Source: Brasenia schreberi (taxonomy: Eukaryota; Streptophyta; Magnoliopsida; Nymphaeales; Cabombaceae). From it: a DNA stretch of 64,000 nt. The stretch's first letter is position 1, and every line of letters begins with the position of its first letter. The notes under the pieces were generated by a model, which saw nothing but the letters and a program-made list of their open reading frames with translations, did not search any database and was not told where the DNA came from. The position numbers were made by a program, and so were the translations under genes. Shown here in pieces: positions 11,251-22,200 of this stretch. The stretch covers positions 17,075,501 through 17,139,500 of the forward strand of contig JAYKKT010000079.1 in the NCBI GenBank assembly GCA_036023115.1. The letters are read 5' to 3'.

Positions 11251-11956
11251 TGTTCAAGAGGGATGCAAATTCAGAAAAAGATTGCAGAAGATATCAAGTA
11301 GTACGTGATGATTATCTTTATGAAAAAACAGTTGAATGCACATAGAAGGAAAGATAGAATGCAGAAAAGCAGTCTTTTTTAGTCTTTTTCACTACATATG
11401 CATGACAAATCAAATCATAGAAGAGGCCAGAGGAATTTGTTGATATGGAATGTGGCAGTATCACCAAAAAGCATTAAAGTTAAAATCTTGAGTTGCTGAA
11501 GGAAACAGCTAGGAGGGCTAGAAAAGCGGCTGCAGTCACCATGTGAAGGGCCGCAGACCGACTAGTATAAGCAGATGTCTGTATTCTGTTATTTGAGTGG
11601 TAGAGAGAGGGCACCCAACCAACACACCGTCTGGAGCTACCATGTGAAGGGACACAGGAAAAGCAATGTGAAGTGTGTATGGTGGAGTAGTACCTCCTAT
11701 CACAAAAGATCAACTTTCTCAAGAGTAGAAAAAACATGACTTTTTTGAAGTGTAGCTGCCGAATCACTTTATGAAGAAGAAAGAAAGAGGGAGCAACCGA
11801 CACCCATAGAAGGGTCGTGTGCTACCCATGCATTCTTGATTATTTAAGTTGTTTTACAGAAGCCTCAAAGAGATCGCTCGTGCACGTGTGGTGAAGAAAG
11901 AACCAGTTCTTTTGCAAGTTTGGAGTTCGAAGTATCTCACTCCCAACTTAAGGGGG
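11251..11956 (+). other. Remaining interior of the gene-fragment element
   Basis: After the last tandem-repeat unit (11251 to about 11272) come about 680 bases without recognisable coding content, ending in a purine tract just before the LTR at 11957. Two phrases recur inside it: ACCATGTGAAGGG near 11538 and near 11640. Its origin is not recognised. Confidence 0.5.
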
Positions 11957-12297
11957 TGTTGAAGAATATGAGTTTTAGAGTAAGTTTTAGTAAGGTTGAT
12001 GTCTTAGGACAGTAAATTTGATGTTTTAGGTATTATTGGAATTGTCCGAAGTCATAAGGGTATTTTGGTAAATTTTTATACTAGGAGTATTTTGGTCATT
12101 TTACGTTTTACAGCTCCTTATATAAGGGTTGATAGGTTGTATTAGGGTTTAAGTTTCTGTGATTAAGAAAGAGAGAGAAAGAGGGGGGCGGCCTCCATTG
12201 AAGGTCCGCCCCCTCCTCCGATCTCCACTTTTCCTCTTCATATTGTGTTATTGTTTTCTATTATCGATTTTTCGCTGCGCAACAACATTTTTCAACA
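11957..12297 (+). repeat. 3' LTR of the gene-fragment element
   Basis: This 341-bp LTR begins TGTTGAA and ends with the inverted copy TTCAACA. A TATA-like CTTATATAAGG near 12115 could serve as the promoter of the R region. AGGTC follows at 12298-12302. Confidence 0.85.
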
Positions 12298-12302
12298 AGG
12301 TC

Positions 12303-12684
12303 TACATCGGAATACCTGACTATGATAGGTGGTACCATAGTCTCATGAAGAGGCAGGGTATAGGGTAACTGCACTCGGTGTGTGTGAAGCAATTTGGCTA
12401 AAATCCCTATTACAAGAACTTGGTACACACTCCAAGGAGAAATCAATTCTATTCTACTGTGATAATAAGGCAATTTTGATAACAACTAATCTCATGAATC
12501 ATGAAAGAACAAAACATATCGAGATAGACTGCCACTTCATAAGAGATGTGGTAAAATCAAGAATCTATATGTAAAATCCAAAAACATGCGGACTTCTTGA
12601 CCAAATCCCTAGGAAAGGGAAAACTGGAGAAACTTCTTAGCAAGTTGGGAACTCACAATATCTTCGTTCCTACTTGAGGGGGAG
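12303..12684 (+). mobile_element. Copia relic A, right part (RNase H to polypurine tract)
   Basis: The reading interrupted at 462 continues here (STSEYL, GGTIVS), then gives CEAIWLKSLLQELG, FYCDNKAILITTN, NHERTKHIEIDCHFIRD. This is the C-terminal half of Copia RNase H, with stops. A purine tract, TTGAGGGGGAG, ends at 12684. Confidence 0.9.
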
Positions 12685-12970
12685 TGTTGAGATAGGATCT
12701 AGATTAGCCGTAGTTAAAGTACTTTAAGGTCATAGTTAAAGTGTGCTGTAATTTTCTGTTTTTAAAGGTACTTTGTTAGAAGTCACTTGTTAGGGGTATA
12801 ACAGTCTTTGGGGTTATATTATGTATATTAACTTAATGGGTTATAAAGAACATACAAAAGCACAGAGTTTTTCATTGAATTCGCAAAAGAAGATAAGTCA
12901 CAAACAGGAATTTCTTAACTCGAACAACCAAACAAGATCTATACAACCGCTATAACAAAAATTGTTAACA
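12685..12970 (+). repeat. Copia relic A 3' LTR
   Basis: The LTR starts TGTTGAGATAGG just after the polypurine tract. The right end is placed at TGTTAACA (12970) by the TG...CA rule. The partner LTR is outside the window, so the end is inferred. Confidence 0.65.
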
Positions 12971-13266
12971 TATTAAAATGGTGTGAGTCGTATCTCACTG
13001 TTAAAACATATGATGATAGTACTCTGATAAGAGGCACTTTACTATTTCTCTCTGCAGCATGTTCTTATTTCTTATAAGCCTAAATCTCTTATACTTTTTC
13101 TCAACTTTTCAGGCGTTAAACAGAACGTATTATCTGCTTACTAACCAGTTTTTTCCACCTATTGACTTGTGATGTTATGACATAGGATCCTTATAAACAT
13201 ACCAAACAAAGCCGAAAATGGTATTCCTAGGCATTACCATAATTTAATTAACATGACAGAGTTTAC

Positions 13267-16200
13267 CTGTATGGGTCCATCCCCATCGAAGAAAATGCAT
13301 TCATAGCTCTAGAGATGATCTCCTTAATAACTTGATGTAAATGCCGGGATAGGTAGCGTCCTTGGGATGAAATTTTAGTGACAAACTCCATATCTAACAA
13401 AAACTGCATTTGAAAAGATGATGATTAGCATATAACACTAAGATACGATAGAAAGGAAATTAATTTATCCACCTGCTTCAGACCAAGAGGTCCCAAAGGT
13501 TTTGGGCCATCCTCAATATCATCCCAGAAACTTTGGTCTTCAGAGAGCCACAGAATAACAGTCTCTGTAAGTCTTATTAATAGAACGGTGGCAAATCTTT
13601 CCCTCCCGACAAACATACCTGCAGCTATGCTTGCAATTGTGTTCAGCTTCAGATAAAGTTCCTGAAAGCAGGAAAACACATGAAACATGTAAACGAATAT
13701 CAGAAAGATATAGAGCATGACACTGTCCAGAATACAACTAAGATCTGGAAGCGTAAGAATGCAACTTGCATGTTTTGTTTCCTATGTTCTTCTGTCCAGA
13801 TATAGAGCATTACTTTGTTTCTTGCACAAATGGTCTTTTAGACTTAGAATGTTGACAAACTTGGCAAGAAAGAAAACTATCTTGGTGCCTATAGTAGCCA
13901 AAGAAAGGGAAAATAAAAATCTTTTCTTCTAAAAGGTGATTGCTATGGATATTAAATGAATTACATTCCGAAAGAAATGGTTGACGATTTATTTTAGAAG
14001 GTGATTGCAATGGATTAGGAATTGACTGTATGTTTTTTCCAAGGTGAAAATTGAAGAAAACAGATCACTTATCAAATTGGTCATTTCACCCAAACTAACG
14101 GCAAGTGTCAACAGCGACTCTTTCTAGACTTAGAACGTTGACAAACTTGACAAGAAAGAAGACTGGTCTTTGTGCCTATAGTTGTTAAAGAAAATGAAAA
14201 TAGAAATCTTTTCTTCTAAAAGGTAAACATTATACAGCAGCAATTAGACTCTCTATCTTATACAGTTCTGAGGGTTAGACAGTTATGTCTGCGGCAGAAA
14301 TGAAGATGCTGAGATAGATGTATAGTCACATAAAGAAAGACCGTATACGTAACGAGGTTATTAATAGAAAACTGAGAGTGGCACCATGAAGAGAAATCAT
14401 TTAAGATGGTTTGAACACACGGAAAGTTAACAAAAGAATGCTTCAGTAAAAAGGTATAAGAAACTAGATAGCGAAAATATTAAGGAAAAAAATCATAAAA
14501 GTATTGAAGGGAAATAATAAAGAATGATCTAGCTTAGGTTGGGTTACCTGTTAGCATGACACATGATCAAACTTTATGAACCATCTAGCCGACCCCATCT
14601 AGTATGGAAAAAGACTTTGTTGTTGCTGTTGTTCTAAAAGGTGATTGCTATGGATGTTCAATGAACTACATTAAAAGGAAAATGACTTGATTTATTTAAA
14701 TTTTCGAAGGTGATCGCAATGGATTAGGAATTGACTGTTTTTCTTAAGGTGAAAATTCATAATAGAAGGAAACAGATCACTCATTAAATTGGTAATTTCA
14801 CCTGAACAATGGCATGTGTCAACAACAATCGTAAGTAAAAAGCAGTGAGTTCCCAAAATGTTAACCTTATTTGATGAAGTGCAGGGGCTACATGACAGAG
14901 AGTTTCACCGCCATGCTCAACGGAGCTTAACAAGTTACCAAAGATTGTAATCCATGTAGCATGTACATCGGTTGCACACACATGCATGCCATCTCTCTCT
15001 CTCTCTCTCTCTGAGTGCATTTTTTAACACTAAAATTTGATGAACATATATTGGTTTTTGTGATAATCTAGTCAATTTCTGCAACTGTCTGAACTCTGAA
15101 GACTTCATTTTTCAACGAGCTTAGTGTAAATGTAGGTTTCTCTAAAATCATCAAATGCAAGAGTTGGTCCCAAAGAAGGTTGAAATCAAAGTAATCCAAA
15201 GAAATAGCTTACAAGAGGAATGTAAAATAGTTGCACCAGTAGGATAGACATTAGCATTTTGTTGAAATGCCAGAGAAAATGCATACAAGTGATGATTGGT
15301 CTGAGCTTGCATTTATCTTTCTTCTTAATTTATATTTCACACTTTCGATTTTGGAATTAAACAACAACAACTAAGCCTTTTCCCATACTAGACGGGGTCG
15401 GCTACATGGATTCTTTGTTTCCACATAACACTATCATGTGCCATGTTAGCAGTTAACTCAACATAAGCTATATCATTCTTTATTGTTTCTTTCCACCACT
15501 TTTGTGGTAGTCCTCTACCTCTTTTAATACTTTCAAAATCTATTTTTTCATACCTTCTTACAAACACTTCTTTTGATCTTCTTTCTATATGTCCAAATCA
15601 TTTTAAACAGTATTATCTCATTTTATCCTCTATTGGTGCCACTCTCAATTTGTTTCTAATAACCTCATTATGTATATGTATACGGTCTTTCCTTATATGA
15701 CCACTCATCCATCTCAACATCTTTATTTCTGCCACAAACATCTTTTGTACATGTTGATGATTAACTGCCCAATTCTCAAAACCATAAAACATGACATGTA
15801 TTATCGATGCTCTATAATATTTACCTTTTAACTTTAATGGTATCTTCTTGTCACAAAAAATACTTGATGTTCCTCTCCATTTTAACCAACCTACATTAAT
15901 TATATGCATAACATCTCCATCAATTCTTCCGTCAATATGGAAAATTGACCTTAAGTATTTAAAACTTTCCTTTTGAGGATGCAATATGTACCAATTATAA
16001 TTTCTCTGTCCTCTGAAGTAACCAAATGATCAAACTTACATTCTATATATTATGTCTTTATTTTACTAAGTCGGAAGCCTTTACTTTCTAATGTTTCTCT
16101 CCATAATTTCAAATTTCTATTAACTTTTTCCTTAGACTCCTCCACTAACACAATGTCATATCAAATAACATACATCAAGGTACTTCATTTTGAATATGTT

Positions 16201-19200
16201 TTGTTAACTCATCAATCACCATTATAAATAAGCATGGACTTAAAGTTGATATTTGATGTAACCCAATATTAACTTCAAAGAAGTCTGTCATTTCTTTATG
16301 AGTCCTCATACATGTTTTTGCACATCGTACGTGTCTCTTATAAGGTTTATGTATGTCAATGAGATACCTATTTTTTCCAAGGTTCTCCAAAGAACATCCC
16401 TTGATACCTTATCATAAGTTTTTTCTAGATCAATAAATATCATGTGAAAGTCTTTCTTTTTTTGCTCTAAAATGTTCCATAAGACGTCTCAAAAGGTAAA
16501 TTGCTTTAATAGTAGATCTGCGGCATCAGCCTAACATAAATCTAAATTGTTTGTCTGTTGTACTCGATACTTGTCTTAACCTCTGTTCGATAGTTTTTCT
16601 CACAATTTCATAATATGACTCATTAACTTGATACCTCGATAATTCGTACAATTATGAATATCTCTTTTTCTTGTACATGAGTATAAGTGTACTCGCTCTC
16701 TATTTCTCAGGAATCTTTTGGTTTCTCCATATTTCATTAAATAGTCTTATGAACCAAGTGATTCCTGTCTCTCCTAGGATTTTCCAAACTTCTATAGGAA
16801 TATTGTATGGTCCTACATATTTACCATCCTTCATATGTTTAAGAGCCTCTTTGACTTCATTCCTTTAAATACATCGGTAGAAATTATAGTTTATATACTT
16901 TTCTGATTTGGCCAACTCTCCTAAGCTAATACTAACATTTTTATTTTCATTAAAAAGCTTATAAAAATAGTATTTTCATCTATTTTTTATATCATCATTT
17001 TCCACTAGAATTTTCTCACTCTCGTCTTTGATGCATCTAAAAAAATTAAGATCCTTAGTTTTCTTATCTCTAGCCCTAGCTATCATAAAAATATCTCTTT
17101 CTCCCTGTTTTGAGTTGAGCTTTTTATATAAATCCTCCCAAAATTTAGCTTTTACAGACTTTTTCGCTTCTTTCTTTGCTTTCTTATAAGCCTCTAAAAT
17201 TTCACTATTCTTCTAAGCATAATGTAATTTGTAACATGCCCTCTTTGCCTTGATTTTATTTTGCACTACTTCACTCCACCACCAAGCTTCTTTTTGTATT
17301 GGAACACCTCCCTTAAATTCACCTAACACATCTTTCGCAACTTTTCCTAATATGTATAGCCATATTGTTCCACATATCATAAGGTGTACCAACATAATTT
17401 CAAGCATCTCTTGAAGGACTTTCTGTTTAAATATACCTTCTTTCTCGCTTTTGAGGTTCCACCATTTAGTCTGAATAGCTCGATGTACTATTTTCTTCTT
17501 TGTCCACTTTTCACCTCTAAATCCATAACTAAAAGTCGATGTTGCTTGATTAAACCTTCTCCTGAAATTACCTTGTAATCTTTACAATACGATCTATCTT
17601 TTTTCTACAAACGAAATAATCAATTTGTGTTTGTGACAAGCCACTCTTATAATTAATTAAATGTTCATCTCATTTTTTAAAGATTGTATTAACTATAAAT
17701 AAAAGACCGTATACATAATGAGGTTATTAGAAACAAATTAAGAGTGGCACCATTAGAGGATAAAATGAGAGAATATCATTTAAGATGGTTTGGACATATA
17801 GAAAGAAGATCAAAAGAAGAACCTCTAAGAAGGTTAGAAAAACTAAATTTAGAAAGTATTAAAAGAGGTAGAGGACGACCACAAAAGTGTTGGAAAGAAA
17901 CAACAAAGAATGATCTAGATTATTGTGAGTTAACTGCTAACATGGCACACGATAGGGATCTGTGGAAGCAAAGAATCCATGTAGCCGACCCTGTCTAGTA
18001 TGGGAAAAGGCTTAGTTATTTGTTTGTTTGTATTGACTATAAAGAGATCAAATGCCATAGCAAAATTTTAAATCTTCCTACCTTCCTCCTTTATATCCCC
18101 AAAACCAAAGTTAATACCTTTATATCTTAGTGTCTCTTTACCGATATGTCCATTTAAGTCTCCTCCTAAACAATCATCTCCCTTTGTGAAATTTTTTGAA
18201 TCACCTTATCTAACTCCCAAAAAGCCGTCTTGATACTATCTTTTAGTCCTACTTGGGGTGCGTAAGTACAAACTCAAACTATATTCAAAACCTCTGCTCC
18301 TAACACTACACTATCCTTTATATCTTTATTTATGATAATACTAACTCCGTTTTGAGCCTTTTCCTTTCCTGGGTACTGTCATTTAAAACTTATATCCTTA
18401 ATCTCTTTTGCTTTTTCTCCAACACACTTTGTCTCTTGTAAACATACAATATGAATCTTTCTCCGAATCATAGTATCTACTACCTCTATTAGCTTATCGG
18501 ACAATGTTTTGATATTCCAAGAATCAATATAAATGTTATTATCTAGGACTACATTCCTTACCCCACATCCGTCCATATTGAAAATATGAACACCTTCTGT
18601 GTAATTTATTCACTATATTCGGGTGATAATGTAGCAGGACTAACTTCTTTATCCACACTTGTCCATAATGTGAGAACCCTCTCTATAATTGATTAATACA
18701 TCCGAGCAAAAATGTAGCAGCCCTTGCTTACTTTTCATTGCATTCGAGCTCTGCTGTGTGTCGTTAAGAAGGGACGCTCCAATGCGATGCTCATAATTTG
18801 TATAATCCATAGTATAAAAATCTAACAAAATTTTATGATGGTTGTCGGAAGCCTAACATAACCATCCTCCTTTATCCGGGCTTGGGACCGGCCATGCAAG
18901 GGTGATCCCTTACATGGGTGAAGTTGAAATTAAACACCATTAAAATTTATATAAGCCCGACCAATAACGTATAAGCCCATTCATATCTCGTGCCATGATC
19001 TGCCATCTTGAACATATTTATTGAAAAGTAAAGACCAAAATGACATCTTGCATGTTGAAAAGGGGTTTTGGTTCATATGTTGCACGGTCCTATACTCTAA
19101 CTTAGTCTAATACTGAGAGAAATTCCATAAAATAAAACATCTTCAACAGATCATGTAGCAATTTCTTGTTGCCATATACAAGCCAAACTACTGAAGCACA

Positions 19201-22200
19201 TTCCCACATGCCCAAGCATAGGAGGGTCACTTCATCACTGCAGAGACTTCTGGACAAATGGCAATTTCTATTTTAGAGCGAGACTCATCAGTTGGCAGTT
19301 TGTGTAACTACTCTACCTCTACTTTGGAGAACTTCCACAAATGAAGATATCAATGTTGTATGAAAGGGTAAAGCAATCCAGCATGTAAATTAAAGCTCGC
19401 TTTTGAAGGCACTAATCTTATTTTTAAATCATTAGAACACCTAATTGCCTCCATAAAGGAAAACCAAGGAATTTATGCACAAGTACAGTTTTACTTTCTC
19501 AACTCTTCCAAATAGATTGACATTGACATCAAGCTAAGAACTAATGTACAACAACCACAAAGACTTTTGTCATACTAGACGGGGTCGGCTACATGGATTC
19601 TTTGTTTCCACAGAGCTCTATCATGTGTTATGTTAGCAGGTAACTCACAATAAGCTAGATCATTCTTTATTGTTTCTTTCCAACACAAAATGGTTGTCCT
19701 CTACCTCTTTTAATACCTTCCAAATTTAGTTTTTCATACCTTCTTACTGGTTCTTCTGATCTTCTTTCTATATGTCCAAACCATCTTAAACGATGTTCTC
19801 TCATTTTATCCTCTATTGGTGTCACTCCTAATTTGTTTCTAATAACCTCATTTTGTATATGGTCTTTTTTTGTATGACCACTCATCCATCTCAACATCTT
19901 CATTTCTGTCACAGACATCTTTTGTACATGTTGATGGTTAACTGCCCAACACTCAAAACCATAAAATATAGCAGGTCTAATTGCTGCTTTATAATATTTA
20001 CCTTTTGTGCTGCTTTATAATATTTACCTTTTACCTTTTAACTGTAAATCCATAACTAAAAGTCGATGTTTGGTAAGCTAAGAACTAATGTAGGTTCACT
20101 AAAATGAAGATGCATACCAGATATCCTCTGAGATAAAAGATGTAAGTCAAATTAGAAGAAAAATATAGTAAAGCACATCAGATGGCTAATCTAGAGGTGA
20201 ATCATGTATTTTCCGTGACAAACAATATGATTCAGTTAAAAGGTAAATATTGTACCGCAATGGTAAGACCAGCAATGCTTAACGGTGTTGAGTATTGAAA
20301 TGTCCAGAAGATTTTAGTGGTAGAAATGAACATGTTGAGGTGAATGGCCAAAAGGAGAAAAAGTTGATGTGGCAATACTTGAAGATAATTATAAACTGAG
20401 AGAAACAAAAGTGATAAGGACATTTGAAGAGTTAGCAAGATGGAGCTCCAGCAAGGGTGAGAAATCAGACGTTCAACACTTAAAAACAGGGTGGAGTCAC
20501 AAAAGTATTGGAAGGAAATGATAAAACATGAAGTTGTTCTTTTGGAGTTCATTGTCAATATGACAAGATCAGGCACAACGATGACTAAGATCCATGTAAT
20601 CAACCTCACTTTGTGCGGGAGATTTGATTTTTGACACTTCTAGAGAAAGGGGTTTCATGGATTCAACAGTGGAAGCCTATCATTTAAAGTTTAAACAACA
20701 AAGTCCGAGGAATTGTTCTTAAACAACACAGAAGAAGTAAACAAGAAGGCAATAACCAATTCTGATAGGCAGCAAGACTGTATTTTGAAGTGTCAAGGGC
20801 ATCATTCGATGAATTAATGTTGTAAGGAGCTTTACAAACTGGCAGCATTTGAGAGGTACCTGAAAGATTGGAGATGGGGACCAATCATGCTCATCTACAT
20901 GTCCATCCATATTTATATACATTTCAGCACTCAAACGACTATCGCCATCCTCTGTGAAAATAAGATCTAGAGCATGTTGTCTACAGAAACTGTCTCGTAG
21001 CCTGTCTACAAAACGTTGCAGCCGTCTTTTCCATTCTCTCTGTTCAGGAAGCCTGCTCTGTCTTTCAGAAGCTCTCTTTCTTGTATCATCCTTAGCACCG
21101 GCCTGATAAGATGGGGCAAGTTTCACGGCAGCACGTGGGAGGAGTTCATCAGCTAGTAATGAAGCATTTGCTAACAAAGCTATTTGTTGTGCCTCAGTAT
21201 CAGCCATTCTGACAATGTTATTCCTGAACCCTTCTCCATCATCCTCGATTGAACCAGGTAAAGCATTTATTAGCAAGTTCACATAAGAGTCAAACACCTG
21301 GAAAAGACCTTCTAATGATGAATTTCCTAACTGCATGCTGAGCAGTGGTGACACATCATCAAAGAAATCCTGAATAATAAAGCATCAAGAATACAGAAGG
21401 AGATCATTATGACCATAGATGCTGTATATTAATCATAAATAAGACATAATCATTAGATATTCATCAACATTCGCAAAGATCGGTTATATAAGATGACTAA
21501 TAGTGCAGATGCAAATACCATTTAAACAAGGAACTTCCTAACGCATAAGCTTCAGAGACAATTGTAGGAACAATTAAAAGTATACACAAACGCAGAGAGG
21601 AAAACAAATGGAAGTAATGAAATAATCATAGACTGGAAAGGGAAAACAGAGATAATAGGCTATAGCTGTTCGAGGGTGCCTTATAGAATAAGCATGAGTA
21701 TAAAATTCATGAGAAATCTTTAAATGTCTAACCTGTATCCCCTAAAGTAAACACAAATCTGAAGTGTGAATGCGATGATGCTATCACGCCACAGAAGTTT
21801 TTGTTCTTCCCTAAACTAGTTTGGAGAAGTTCAAAGTGAAAGTTTGTCACGGCTGATGAAGAACTAATTCTGACCTGCAATTGTCTCTCAAAAATAAATT
21901 CAGTCACAAACCCTAACTTGAATGCATTTCACCAGGAAACAGGAAGTATCTAGAGAAAAGAATACAATTGAGAATTATGTTGAAATGGAAAAAGGTCAGC
22001 TTCTGATGCTAAGAATGATACGGAACTCCAGAAGACAAAATGAAGAAATATGCATGAAACTCAAAAAAGACTTGCAACTTGTTCCATATTTTGTATATTA
22101 TAATTTTGCAAAAAGGCAAAGTTGAAACACCTGGATCATTGCATTGAATCGATGTGCACTGCTTGAAAGCTTGGGTTGGAAAGCAATACCACTACCAATA

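Larger units (their letters stand above)
463..12297 (+). mobile_element. Non-autonomous LTR retrotransposon carrying host gene fragments
   Basis: The element begins TGTTGAAG at 463 and ends TTCAACA at 12297. It is flanked by AGGTC at 458-462 and 12298-12302, a 5-bp target duplication inside the RNase H region of Copia relic A. A full 341-bp LTR lies at 11957-12297, preceded by a purine tract (AAGGGGG) ending at 11956. The left LTR matches only over 463 to about 617 and then stops. The interior shows no gag or pol of its own. It contains fragments of bS6, CMT and RPL13A, then a short 44-46 bp tandem repeat. Copia B and an RTE LINE, each with its own target duplication, were inserted later. Subtracting both and their duplications leaves about 2.87 kb. 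The parallel is maize Bs1, which carries pieces of several cellular genes. Confidence 0.82.

Noticed and set aside
20684..20884. Small minus-strand frame downstream of EXO84B exon 4
   Set aside because: It is read-through into the intron past the donor at 20859 and has no similarity of its own.
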